Of a DNA stretch of 64,000 nt, positions 8,512 to 19,382 are shown piece after piece. Source of the stretch: Trinickia caryophylli (GTDB lineage Bacteria; Pseudomonadota; Gammaproteobacteria; Burkholderiales; Burkholderiaceae); the NCBI RefSeq assembly GCF_034424545.1, contig NZ_CP139970.1:620001-684000 (forward strand), written 5' to 3'. Position numbers and translations under genes: made by a program. The notes under the pieces are model-generated. The model ran no database searches and was not told the origin of the DNA. It worked only from the letters and a program-made list of their open reading frames with translations. The first letter of the stretch is position 1. Each line of letters opens with the position of its first letter.

Positions 8512-9234
8512 TCAAAGGCCTTGGGCGAGCACTTCGGCGATATGGAGCACGCGCGTGGTGGTATCCCCCGTGCGGCGCAGGCGCCCCTCGATGTTCAGCA
8601 TGCAGCCGAGATCGCCCAGCACCACGGCACCGGTACCCGCCTCGCGGATGTTCGCGCATTTTTCGTCGACGATGGCCGTCGAGATATTGCCGTACTTGAG
8701 CGCGAACGTACCGCCGAAACCGCAGCAATGCTCGCACCCCTTCATTTCTGCCACCGCCACGCCCTTTTGCGCGAGCAGGGTGCGCGGCTGCTTCTTCACG
8801 CCGAGTTCGCGCAGGCCCGAGCAGGCGTCGTGATAGGTGACCGGGCCGGCGAACTCGCCGGGCGGCAGTTCGAGCCGCGCCACGTTGACGAGAAAATCGG
8901 TGAGCTCGTACACCTTCGCGCGCAGATTGCCGTATCGGCCCATGAGCTCGGGATCGTCGCGAAAGAGATCCGCGTAGTGAACGCCGACCATGCCGCCGCA
9001 AGAGCCGGACGGTATGACCACGTAGTCGAATTGCTCGAACTCGCGCAGCATTTTTTCGGCGAGATCGCGCGCGATGCCGCGCTCGCCCGAGTTGTAGGCC
9101 GGCTGGCCGCAACAGGTCTGGGCTGGCGGCACGACCACTTCGTAGCCGGCTCGCTCGAGCAGTTTGATGACCGAAAACCCGATCTCCGGGCGCATGAGGT
9201 CGACGAGACACGTGACGAACAATCCGACTCGCAT
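8512..9234 (-). CDS. lutA: L-lactate oxidation Fe-S oxidoreductase LutA
   Basis: A 240-residue protein with two cysteine-rich CCG-type domains, as in LutA/YkgE and the GlpC/HdrB group. Motifs are TCCGQPAYNSGE (about 41-52) and CEHCCGFGGTFALKYG (about 168), with HDACSGLRELG between them. It is predicted to work with LutB in oxidising L-lactate to pyruvate. It is the first gene of the pair and is divergent from an IclR-type regulator 160 bp away. Both cysteine motifs are intact. Confidence 0.93.
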   Translation of the reverse strand: MRVGLFVTCLVDLMRPEIGFSVIKLLERAGYEVVVPPAQTCCGQPAYNSGERGIARDLAEKMLREFEQFDYVVIPSGSCGGMVGVHYADLFRDDPELMGRYGNLRAKVYELTDFLVNVARLELPPGEFAGPVTYHDACSGLRELGVKKQPRTLLAQKGVAVAEMKGCEHCCGFGGTFALKYGNISTAIVDEKCANIREAGTGAVVLGDLGCMLNIEGRLRRTGDTTTRVLHIAEVLAQGL

Positions 9235-9394
9235 GACGGCTCCGATGGAAAAACGTCTGCCATTATGCGTCGTTTGCCGACCGGCGCGTCGGCCAGCAGG
9301 ACAAAAATTGGAGTCGAAGCCCGGTTCGAACGCCGTTCGCTTTTTTCACGATACGAGATACAATGTTTTTTTGCTTTGCGTCATTCGATTCACG

Positions 9395-10210
9395 ATGAGC
9401 GACACGAACCAGGACTCCAAGACGTCCATCCAGGTCATCGAGCGCATGATGCGGCTCCTCGACGCGCTGGCCGACCACAGCGATCCGGTCAGCCTGAAGG
9501 AGCTTGCGCTGCGTACGGAGCTCCACCCCTCGACGGCCCACCGCATCCTCAACGACATGGTGACCTGCCGGCTGGTTGACCGGTCGGATCCGGGCACCTA
9601 CCGGCTCGGCATGCGGCTGCTCGAGCTCGGCAACCTCGTGAAAGCGCGGCTTTCGGTGCGCGATGCCGCGCTGATGCCGATGCGCGAACTGCACCGGCTC
9701 ACCGGCCAAACCGTCAACCTCTCGGTACGGCAGGGCGACGAAATCGTCTATATCGAGCGCGCCTACTCGGAGCGCTCCGGCATGCAGGTGGTACGGGCGA
9801 TCGGCGGCCGCGCGCCGCTGCATCTCACCTCCGTCGGCAAGCTTTTCCTCGCGGCGGACGAAGCCTCGCGCGTGCGCGCCTATGCCACGCGCACCGGGCT
9901 CTCGGGGCATACGCAAAACAGCATCACGGACCTCTCGCGCCTGGAGCGCGAACTCATGCAGGTTCGCCAGCAGGCATGCGCACGCGACAACGAAGAGCTC
10001 GAGCTCGGGGTGCGGTGCATTGCCGCGGGTATATACGACGACAGCGGCAAGCTCGTAGCCGGGCTGTCGCTTTCGGCGCCCGCGGACAGGCTCCAGGATG
10101 CCTGGCTCGCCCATCTGAGCCGCACGGCGTTCGTGATCTCGGAAGCACTCGGCTATCACCCCGAAGCGGCGGCCGCCCAGGTCGACGCAGTCAAGGCGCG
10201 AACTGCCTGA
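9395..10210 (+). CDS. IclR-family transcriptional regulator
   Basis: A 271-residue regulator. Residues about 12-75 form the winged HTH (SLKELALRTELHPSTAHRILNDMV), and residues 85-260 form the GAF-like IclR effector domain, with the conserved GRRAPLHLTSVGKLFL-type segment and ELELGVRCIAAGIYD. I chose the start MSDTNQDSKTSIQVIERMM; a longer frame upstream would run through the promoter region. It is transcribed divergently from lutAB with a shared 160-bp intergenic region, so it is the probable lut regulator, though IclR proteins sense many carboxylic acids. A TACAAT -10-like hexamer lies at 9359-9364. Confidence 0.9.
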   Translation: MSDTNQDSKTSIQVIERMMRLLDALADHSDPVSLKELALRTELHPSTAHRILNDMVTCRLVDRSDPGTYRLGMRLLELGNLVKARLSVRDAALMPMRELHRLTGQTVNLSVRQGDEIVYIERAYSERSGMQVVRAIGGRAPLHLTSVGKLFLAADEASRVRAYATRTGLSGHTQNSITDLSRLERELMQVRQQACARDNEELELGVRCIAAGIYDDSGKLVAGLSLSAPADRLQDAWLAHLSRTAFVISEALGYHPEAAAAQVDAVKARTA

Positions 10211-10290
10211 GCGCAGGCTGCCGCCCGGCACGCCACCGCGCCCGGGCGATAGCCGGCCGTCTACCGCGCGCCCGCGTTGCCGCGCGCCAA

Positions 10291-10320
10291 AAACGAAGCC
10301 CCGCCGAGGCGGGGCTTCTT
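10291..10320. terminator. Bidirectional terminator between the IclR and peptidase genes
   Basis: GAAGCCCCGCC pairs with GGCGGGGCTTC. On the minus strand the stem is followed by CGTTTTT, and on the plus strand by TT. It serves the convergent IclR (plus) and D,D-peptidase (minus) genes. Confidence 0.8.
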
Positions 10321-10363
10321 GCATAGACGGGCCGAACGAGGTGCGCGACTCGATGGGGCCGGC

Positions 10364-11521
10364 TCAGGTGCCGCGGCCGCCGGCGTCCGCACTCGTAATA
10401 CGCTCGCCGCCGCCATTGTCGATCCACGTGCGCAGGCGCGCCGCGTCGGCAAAGCGCGAATACTTGCCCGCGGAATCGAGCAGTACCATGATGATCGGCC
10501 GATTCTGGATCGTGGCCTGCATGACGAGGCACTCGCCCGCTTCGTTGATGAAACCTGTCTTCTGCAGGCCGATCTCCCAACTCGAGTTGCGCACGAGCGC
10601 ATTCGTGCTGTTATAGGCAAGTTCGCGCCGGCCTGTATCCACCGTGTAGCTGCGATCGGTCGAGAACCGGCGGATCAGCGGATACTGATAGGCCGCATCG
10701 ACCATCTTCACGAGATCCCGTGCAGTAGAGACGTTGCGGCTCGTGAGGCCCGTCGGGTTTTCGAAATGCGTGTCGGTCATGCCAAGCGTGCGGGCCTTGG
10801 CATTCATTGCCGCGATGAACGCGTCGCGGCCGCCCGGGTAGTACCGCGAGAGCGCAGCCGCCGCCCGATTTTCAGAGGCCATGAGCGCGATGTGCAGCAT
10901 ATCTTCGCGTGACAGTACCGAACCGACGGCCAGGCGCGAGCCCGTGTGCTTCTCGTAGTCGCGATCGGCGTCGGTCACCTCGAGTTGGTCGGTGAGCGGC
11001 AGATTCGCGTCGAGCACGACCATGGCCGTCATCAGCTTCGTAATCGAGGCGATCGGCACCACGGCGCGCGAGTTCTTGTCGAACAGCGCCTCAGCGCTGT
11101 TCTGATCGACCACATAGGCGACGTTGGAACGCAGCACCAGCCCTTCGGGGCTGTCCTGCAGACCAAACGGCTGCCCGGCAACGGGCGAGCGCGGCGCGAA
11201 GGCGACCTTGCGCACGCCATTGTGGCCATGGCGGCCACGCACCGTGTAGGTCACGCGCTTCTTGCGCGAACGCTCTTCGGTGATGGCTGCTGTTTTCTCC
11301 GCTCGAACAGCTTGCTTGGCGGAGGCTTTCTTCGTGGATTTTTGCGCTTTTTTAGTGACGGCAGACTTGCCCGAAGCCGAATCGGTCGTGCTTGACGCGG
11401 CGAGCGCGCCAGCGGGTGCCGCGAAAATCGCGGCAGCAAGCATGGAAGCAGTAACCGAGACGACTCTCGCAAGCGCCACGCCGTGCCTCACTTTGAGCGA
11501 CGAAAACAGTGCGGTTTTCAT
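10364..11521 (-). CDS. pbpG: Serine D,D-peptidase, PBP7/PbpG type
   Basis: A 385-residue secreted penicillin-binding protein (S11 peptidase family) that cleaves D-Ala or cross-links in peptidoglycan. A signal peptide occupies about residues 1-40. A Lys/Ala-rich linker follows (KSTKKASAKQ), then the catalytic domain with the nucleophile in SITK (IASITKLM), SEN (ASENRAAAA) and KTG (LQKTGFIN). The three active-site motifs are in order and intact. I chose the start MKTALFSSLKVRH; an in-frame upstream ATG would delay the signal sequence. PbpG endopeptidase and DacA-type carboxypeptidases look alike, so the exact reaction is inferred. Confidence 0.9.
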   Translation of the reverse strand: MKTALFSSLKVRHGVALARVVSVTASMLAAAIFAAPAGALAASSTTDSASGKSAVTKKAQKSTKKASAKQAVRAEKTAAITEERSRKKRVTYTVRGRHGHNGVRKVAFAPRSPVAGQPFGLQDSPEGLVLRSNVAYVVDQNSAEALFDKNSRAVVPIASITKLMTAMVVLDANLPLTDQLEVTDADRDYEKHTGSRLAVGSVLSREDMLHIALMASENRAAAALSRYYPGGRDAFIAAMNAKARTLGMTDTHFENPTGLTSRNVSTARDLVKMVDAAYQYPLIRRFSTDRSYTVDTGRRELAYNSTNALVRNSSWEIGLQKTGFINEAGECLVMQATIQNRPIIMVLLDSAGKYSRFADAARLRTWIDNGGGERITSADAGGRGT

Positions 11522-11948
11522 TGGTGTTCTTGAAAACGGGGGTGGCGAGAGACGGACTTTGACGGCAAGTGTAGTAAAGCTACTAAAAATTAGCAATCAG
11601 AAGCACTTACCGAACGTCCTTGAACCAAATTTGTAAGAGTGATGCCGCAGGCGGCGACGCGTGCCGCGACCTTTGCATGTTGCGACAAAACGCTGCACCC
11701 CAGTGGGGCCATGACCACATATCGGCGCACCTCGCGCAAACTTGAGAGGTGGCCGGGGTGCGGCGATGAGACCTTGATAACGGGTTCGCGCCGCCGGGCG
11801 TTGACAACAGAGGAAGGCCGCCATCGAAGGGTCCGTCGCCCTTTCAGCGCGACGCAGCAAAATCCATTCCAAGCGCCCTTCGCCGCTGCCCTACCATTCC
11901 TCGTAGCACCTTGTTTTTATGCAGAATCCTTTGAATTAGACAGAATTG
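11522..11948. other. Non-coding gap upstream of phasin promoter
   Basis: Between the peptidase start and the phasin regulatory region I find no convincing gene. The short open frames here have no recognisable product or good ribosome site. The A/T-rich stretch at 11570-11635 probably holds the peptidase promoter. A GTTGCGACAAAACG stretch near 11679 resembles the phasin-region repeats but lacks the second half-site. Confidence 0.5.
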
Positions 11949-11957
11949 TGCATCGCA
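11949..11957 (+). promoter_or_regulatory. TGC-N3-GCA box, possible PhaR operator 1
   Basis: TGC-ATC-GCA lies within the longer palindrome GTGCATCGCAC, just upstream of the phasin -35. PhaR repressors of polyhydroxybutyrate genes are reported to bind TGC/GCA-type repeats, so this is a candidate operator. The assignment is inference from position and motif. Confidence 0.45.
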
Positions 11958-11968
11958 CCAAACAGCGC

Positions 11969-11996
11969 TTGACTTTTGTGCACGACGGCATAGAAT
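11969..11996 (+). promoter_or_regulatory. Sigma-70 promoter of the phasin gene
   Basis: TTGACT (11969-11974), a 16-bp spacer and TAGAAT (11991-11996) form a near-consensus promoter about 112 bp upstream of the phasin ATG. Strong promoters are typical for phasins, which are abundant granule proteins. Confidence 0.8.
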
Positions 11997-12008
11997 AGGT
12001 CTCGATGT

Positions 12009-12017
12009 TGCGACGCA
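12009..12017 (+). promoter_or_regulatory. TGC-N3-GCA box, possible PhaR operator 2
   Basis: TGC-GAC-GCA lies just downstream of the likely transcription start, 60 bp from the first box. Two boxes bracketing the promoter would suit repression by a PhaR dimer pair. Confidence 0.42.
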
Positions 12018-12107
12018 CAAAAGGCGTCGGGCATACGACGCGATTCGAAGCTTTGCCATTAACCTATGCGATCTGCGCCAGACAGGTCGATTTTCAGGAG
12101 CGAAAAC

Positions 12108-12686
12108 ATGACTCTGCTGACACCTGAGCAATTCGCCGCAGCACAGAAAGCCAACCTCGAAGCGCTCTTCGGTCTGACGAACAAGGCGTTCGAAGGCATC
12201 GAAAAGCTCGTGGAGCTGAACCTGCAAGTCGTCAAGTCGACGATCGCGGAAAGCCAGGAAAACGCACAACGTGCGCTGTCGGTGAAAGACGCGCAAGAGC
12301 TGCTCGCGCTGCAAGCCAGCCTCTCGCAGCCCGTCGCGGAAAAGGTTCTGTCGTATGGCCGCCATCTGTACGAGATCGCGTCGGCCACGCAAGCTGAATT
12401 CGCCCGTGTGGCCGAAGCCCAGTACGAAGAGCAGAACCGCAAGGTACAAGCGCTTGTCGACAACGTCGCCAAGAATGCGCCTGCCGGCTCGGAAACGGCC
12501 GTCGCCGTGATGAAGTCGGCGATCACCGCCGCCAACACGACCTACGAAACGGTCCACAAGGCCACGAAGCAAGCGGTCGAGATCGCCGAGAGCAACTTCA
12601 ACGCCGCCGCCACGGCCGCAACGAAGGCCGCTCAGCAGGCAGCGACGCAAGCTTCGCGCGCGGCTGCCAAGAAGCCGGCTGCCTGA
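12108..12686 (+). CDS. phaP: Phasin, polyhydroxyalkanoate granule protein
   Basis: A 192-residue phasin (Phasin_2 family) that coats polyhydroxybutyrate granules and controls their size and number. The sequence is almost wholly helical with amphipathic heptads. It opens with [21 protein letters not shown], a classic Burkholderia/Ralstonia PhaP start. The C-terminus is Ala/Lys-rich ([14 protein letters not shown]...KKPAA). A CAGGAG Shine-Dalgarno sits 7 bp before the ATG. It is monocistronic with its own strong promoter and terminator. No phaC or phaB gene is in the window, so the rest of the storage pathway lies elsewhere. Confidence 0.95.
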   Translation: MTLLTPEQFAAAQKANLEALFGLTNKAFEGIEKLVELNLQVVKSTIAESQENAQRALSVKDAQELLALQASLSQPVAEKVLSYGRHLYEIASATQAEFARVAEAQYEEQNRKVQALVDNVAKNAPAGSETAVAVMKSAITAANTTYETVHKATKQAVEIAESNFNAAATAATKAAQQAATQASRAAAKKPAA

Positions 12687-12714
12687 GCGACGACACGCAC
12701 CTCTCGCCGAACGT

Positions 12715-12749
12715 AAAACGGCGCGCTTCGAAAGAAGCGCGCCGTTTTT
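12715..12749. terminator. Strong bidirectional terminator, phaP/lpdA
   Basis: AAAACGGCGCGCTTC and GAAGCGCGCCGTTTT form a 15-bp perfect stem with a GAAA loop, with T runs on both strands. It separates the convergent phaP (plus) and lpdA (minus) genes. The 105 bp from here to the lpdA stop hold no gene. Confidence 0.92.
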
Positions 12750-12854
12750 GCATTTGCAGCCAGTTCATGGACAGGGGGCGCTACGGGCGGGGCTCCGACA
12801 TCGACGGCCCTCCGCCCCCCCGCCTTTGTCCCGCCGCCAGGGCGGGCTGCCCTA

Positions 12855-14630
12855 CTACTTCTTTTTCTGCGGCGGCAGATCGGTACAAACGCCTTCGTAC
12901 AACTCGGCGGCCATGCCGATCGATTCGCCGAGCGTCGGGTGCGGATGGATCGTCCGCCCGATGTCGGTGGCATCGGCGCCCATCTCGATGGCGAGGCATA
13001 CCTCGCTGATGAGATCGCCGGCGTTCAGGCCGACAATCCCGCCGCCGATAATGCGGTGCGTCGCTTCGTCGAAGATCAGCTTCGTGAAGCCCTCGTCGCG
13101 CCCGTTGGCGATCGCCCGGCCCGAGGCCACCCACGGAAACACGGCCTTGCCATACTTGATGCCTTCGGCCTTGCACTGGTCCTCGGTCTTGCCGGCCCAG
13201 GCCACCTCGGGATCGGTATAGGCGACCGACGGAATCTGCATCGCGTCGAAATAGGCCTTTTCGCCGTGCGCCGCTTCGGCGGCGACGTGCCCTTCGTGCA
13301 CGGCCTTATGGGCGAGCATCGGCTGGCCGATGATATCGCCGATCGCAAAGATATGCGGCACGTTGGTACGCATCTGCTTGTCGACCTCGATGAAGCCGCG
13401 ATCGGTGACGCGCACGCCCGCGTTCTCGGCGCCGATCTTCTTGCCGTTCGGACTACGGCCGACCGCCACGAGCACGAGGTCGTAGCGCTGCGGCTCGGCC
13501 GGCGCCTTCTCGCCCTCGAACGTCACATGGATGCCATCGGCCTTCGCCTCGGCCGACATGGTCTTCGTCTTCAACATGACGTTGGCGAAGTGCTTGGCGC
13601 TGTACTTCTGCCAGACCTTCACGAGGTCGCGGTCAGCGCCCATCATCAACCCGTCGAGCATTTCGACGACGTCGATCTTCGCGCCGAGCGTCGCGTAGAC
13701 CGTCGCCATCTCCAGGCCGATGATGCCGCCGCCGATCACGAGCATGCGTTGCGGGATCTGGCGCAGTTCGAGCGCGCCCGTCGAATCGACGACGCGCGGG
13801 TCGTCGGGCATGAACGGCAGCTTCACCGCTTGAGAGCCTGCCGCGATGATCGCTTGCCTGAACTTGACGACCTTGTTCCCGCCCTCCGTCTGCACCCGCA
13901 TGTGATGCGGATCGACGAAGGCGCCGACGCCCGTCAACACCTCGACCTTGCGCGCCTTCGCCATGCCGGAGAGGCCCGTCGTCAATTTGTTGACGACGCT
14001 CGCTTTGAACGCGCGCAGCTTGTCGAGATCGATCTGCGGCGCGCCGAACGTGATGCCGTGCGAGGCGAGCGCAGCCATTTCATCGGTAATGAGCGCCGTG
14101 TGCAGCAGCGCCTTCGATGGGATGCAGCCGACGTTCAGACACACGCCGCCAAGCGTCGAATAACGTTCGACGAGCACGGTCTTCATGCCGAGGTCGGCCG
14201 AGCGGAAAGCCGCCGAATAGCCGCCGGGACCCGCGCCGAGCACGAGCATGTCGCACTCGATGTCCGCCCCGCCGGCGTAGCTGGCCGCCTGCGCGGTCGG
14301 GGCGGCCGGTGCCGCGGGGGCCGCGGGGGCCGCGGGGGCCGCCGGCTGCGCAGGTGCGGCAGCCGGCGCGGGCTTGGCCGCAGCCGCGCCTTCCGCGGCT
14401 TCGACGAGCGCGATCACCATGCCTTGCGACACCTTGTCGCCGGCTTTGATCTTCACTTCCTTCACCGTGCCGGCCGTATCGCTCGGCACTTCCATCGACG
14501 CCTTGTCCGACTCGAGCGTCAAGAGCGACTGCTCTTTCTCGATGACGTCGCCCGGCTTGATGTTGACCTCGATGACATCGACGTCCTTGAAGTCGCCGAT
14601 ATCCGGCACCTTTACTTCGACGAGACTCAT
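12855..14630 (-). CDS. lpdA: Dihydrolipoyl dehydrogenase (E3) with N-terminal lipoyl domain
   Basis: A 591-residue E3 of the pyruvate dehydrogenase complex that reoxidises dihydrolipoyl groups with NAD. Residues 1-80 are a lipoyl domain (lipoyl Lys in LESDKASMEVPS). Residues about 80-118 form an Ala/Pro hinge encoded by a 9-bp repeat. The flavoprotein follows: FAD site LVLGAGPGGYSAAF, redox disulfide GGVCLNVGCIPSK, NAD site VIGGGIIGLEMA, and the His-Glu pair in HPHPTLGE. E3 with a fused lipoyl domain is known in Neisseria and Burkholderia. It follows aceF by 29 bp. A GGGGA Shine-Dalgarno precedes the ATG. Confidence 0.96.
   Translation of the reverse strand: MSLVEVKVPDIGDFKDVDVIEVNIKPGDVIEKEQSLLTLESDKASMEVPSDTAGTVKEVKIKAGDKVSQGMVIALVEAAEGAAAAKPAPAAAPAQPAAPAAPAAPAAPAAPTAQAASYAGGADIECDMLVLGAGPGGYSAAFRSADLGMKTVLVERYSTLGGVCLNVGCIPSKALLHTALITDEMAALASHGITFGAPQIDLDKLRAFKASVVNKLTTGLSGMAKARKVEVLTGVGAFVDPHHMRVQTEGGNKVVKFRQAIIAAGSQAVKLPFMPDDPRVVDSTGALELRQIPQRMLVIGGGIIGLEMATVYATLGAKIDVVEMLDGLMMGADRDLVKVWQKYSAKHFANVMLKTKTMSAEAKADGIHVTFEGEKAPAEPQRYDLVLVAVGRSPNGKKIGAENAGVRVTDRGFIEVDKQMRTNVPHIFAIGDIIGQPMLAHKAVHEGHVAAEAAHGEKAYFDAMQIPSVAYTDPEVAWAGKTEDQCKAEGIKYGKAVFPWVASGRAIANGRDEGFTKLIFDEATHRIIGGGIVGLNAGDLISEVCLAIEMGADATDIGRTIHPHPTLGESIGMAAELYEGVCTDLPPQKKK
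14311..14342. repeat. 9-bp tandem repeat coding the lpdA hinge
   Basis: The unit GCCGCGGGG is repeated three times plus a partial copy. On the coding (minus) strand it reads as Ala-Pro-Ala triplets in the flexible linker between the lipoyl and FAD domains. Such in-frame repeats can change in copy number without breaking the protein. Confidence 0.85.
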
Positions 14631-14659
14631 TCACGTCCCCTTGTTGTTCGTGTCGACGG

Positions 14660-16333
14660 TCACAGGATCACACGCCGGAAGTCGGCGAGCAGCGCGGCGA
14701 GATAGGCATTGAAGCGTGCGGCCTCGGCGCCGTCGATGACGCGGTGGTCATACGACAGCGACAGCGGCAGCGTGAGGCGCGGCGCAAACTGTTTGCCGTC
14801 CCACACCGGCTTCATCGCGCTTCTCGACAGGCCGAGGATGGCCACTTCGGGGGCGTTGATGATCGGCGTGAAATGCGTGCCGCCGATGCCGCCGAGCGAC
14901 GAGATCGAAAAGCAGCCGCCTTGCATCTGGTCGGGCTTCAGCTTGCCCTCGCGCGCGAGCCTGGAGAGCTCGGCCATTTCCTTGGCGATCTCGATGAGGC
15001 CCTTCCTGTCGGCATCGCGAATGACCGGGACGACGAGACCGTTCGGCGTGTCCGCGGCGAAGCCTACGTGGTAGTACTGCTTGAAGACGAGCGTGTCGCC
15101 GTCCAGGCTCGCGTTGAACGTCGGGAATTTCTTCAGCGCCGAGACGACGGCCTTGATCACGAACGCCAGCATCGTGACCTTGACGCCCGCCTTCTCGTTT
15201 TCCTTGTTCAGTTGCACGCGCAGCGCTTCGAGCTCGGTGATGTCGGCTTCGTCGTTGTTCGTGACGTGCGGGATCATCACCCAGTTGCGATGCAGGTTCG
15301 CGCCGGAGATCTTCTTGATGCGCGAGAGCGGCTTCGCTTCGATCGGGCCGAACTTCGTGAAGTCGATCTTCGGCCAGGGCAACAGGTTCAGCTCGCCGCC
15401 GCCCGCCGTCGCGGACGTACCGGCCGGGGCACCCGCCAGCGCGCGCTGGCCCGTCATCACGCCCTTCACGAACGCGGTGACGTCGTCCTGCGTGATTCGG
15501 CCCTTGGGTCCGGTACCCTGCACCTGCCCAACATCGACGCCGAGCTCGCGCGCGAACTTGCGCACCGACGGCGACGCATGACTCGGCCGGCGCACACCGC
15601 CCTCGCCCGCCGGGATCAACGGCGCCTGCGCGAGCGCGGACGGCTGGGCCGGCGCGGGCTTCGCCGCTTCCGTGCGCGGCGAATCGATCGGCGGCTCGAC
15701 CTTCTTCTGCTCGGACGCCGCGGCCGGCGCCGCTTGCGCGGGTGCCGCGCCCGCAGCCTCGAGCAGCACGATCAGCGTGCCCTCGGAAACCGTGTCGCCC
15801 ACCTTCACCTTCACGTCCTTGACGATACCGGCCGCGGGGCTCGGCACGTCCATCGTGGCCTTGTCCGACTCCAGCGTGACGAGCGACTGCTCCTTCTCGA
15901 CGCGATCGCCCACCTTCACGCCCACTTCGATGACCGGAATATCCTTGAAGTCGCCGATGTCCGGGACCTTGATCTCCTGCACACCGCCGGCAGCTGTCGC
16001 GGGGGCGGGAGCCGCGGCCGGCTGAGCCGTGGCGGCCTGCGCCGGCGCGGCCGCGCCGTTCGCCTGGGCGGGCTTGGCCGCGCTCGCCGCGGCCGCGCCG
16101 TCGAGAATGACGATCAGCGTGCCTTCCGACACCGGATCGCCCTGCTTCACTTTCACTTCCTTGACCGTGCCGGCCGCGGGGCTCGGCACGTCCATCGTCG
16201 CCTTGTCCGACTCGAGCGTGATGAGGGACTGCTCCTTCTCGACCGTATCGCCCGCTTTCACGAGGATGTCGATGACGGGGATGTCCTTGAAATCGCCGAT
16301 GTCCGGCACCTTGACTTCGATCGCTTCACTCAT
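14660..16333 (-). CDS. aceF: Pyruvate dehydrogenase E2, dihydrolipoyl acetyltransferase
   Basis: A 557-residue E2 core protein that transfers acetyl groups from lipoyl arms to CoA. It has two lipoyl domains (both with LESDKATMDVPSPAAG, about residues 36-55 and 155-175) separated by Ala/Pro linkers. The peripheral-subunit-binding domain follows (RRPSHASPSVRKFARELGVD). The catalytic domain ends with SYDHRVIDGAEAARF. I chose the start MSEAIEVKVPDIGDFKD, the normal start of the first lipoyl domain. It sits between aceE (85-bp gap) and lpdA. Confidence 0.97.
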   Translation of the reverse strand: MSEAIEVKVPDIGDFKDIPVIDILVKAGDTVEKEQSLITLESDKATMDVPSPAAGTVKEVKVKQGDPVSEGTLIVILDGAAAASAAKPAQANGAAAPAQAATAQPAAAPAPATAAGGVQEIKVPDIGDFKDIPVIEVGVKVGDRVEKEQSLVTLESDKATMDVPSPAAGIVKDVKVKVGDTVSEGTLIVLLEAAGAAPAQAAPAAASEQKKVEPPIDSPRTEAAKPAPAQPSALAQAPLIPAGEGGVRRPSHASPSVRKFARELGVDVGQVQGTGPKGRITQDDVTAFVKGVMTGQRALAGAPAGTSATAGGGELNLLPWPKIDFTKFGPIEAKPLSRIKKISGANLHRNWVMIPHVTNNDEADITELEALRVQLNKENEKAGVKVTMLAFVIKAVVSALKKFPTFNASLDGDTLVFKQYYHVGFAADTPNGLVVPVIRDADRKGLIEIAKEMAELSRLAREGKLKPDQMQGGCFSISSLGGIGGTHFTPIINAPEVAILGLSRSAMKPVWDGKQFAPRLTLPLSLSYDHRVIDGAEAARFNAYLAALLADFRRVIL

Positions 16334-16418
16334 TTGTTGGTGTCTCCAGGGCTCGCGCGCACGTCCGCCGCGCGAACGGCTGGACGTGCGCGGCATGGCC
16401 GCACGCGAAGGCGATGCC

Positions 16419-19115
<2,697 letters not shown>

Positions 19116-19382
19116 TCTCGTCTCCTGAATAGAGAAATGCTCTTTGAACAGACGACGCGGGCCAGCTCACGGCGCGCGGCAGTTGCGCGATTTTAAAGAG
19201 GCCTCCATGCTGCGCGCAATCAATTTTTCGAATGACGAGATCATTTCTCACGATATGAAATATTGCTGCGCCGCACAGTACCCGGTGGGCACGGGGACGC
19301 ACCGCCGCGAAGCGCGCGAGGGCACCGGTTTACCCTTGTTTTACGCCAATTGGCGGGCCGGCGCTGCGCTACAATTCGAGCC

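Noticed and set aside
10211..10290. A gene in the gap after the IclR regulator
   Set aside because: No open frame with a ribosome site or family match fits between the stop and the terminator.
11639..11998. A 119-codon plus-strand frame ahead of phaP
   Set aside because: It runs through the phaP promoter, has no recognisable domain and a poor ribosome site.
11844..12650. A 268-codon minus-strand frame opposite phaP
   Set aside because: phaP has its own promoter, ribosome site, terminator and family match; the opposite frame is Arg/Leu-rich without a recognisable domain.
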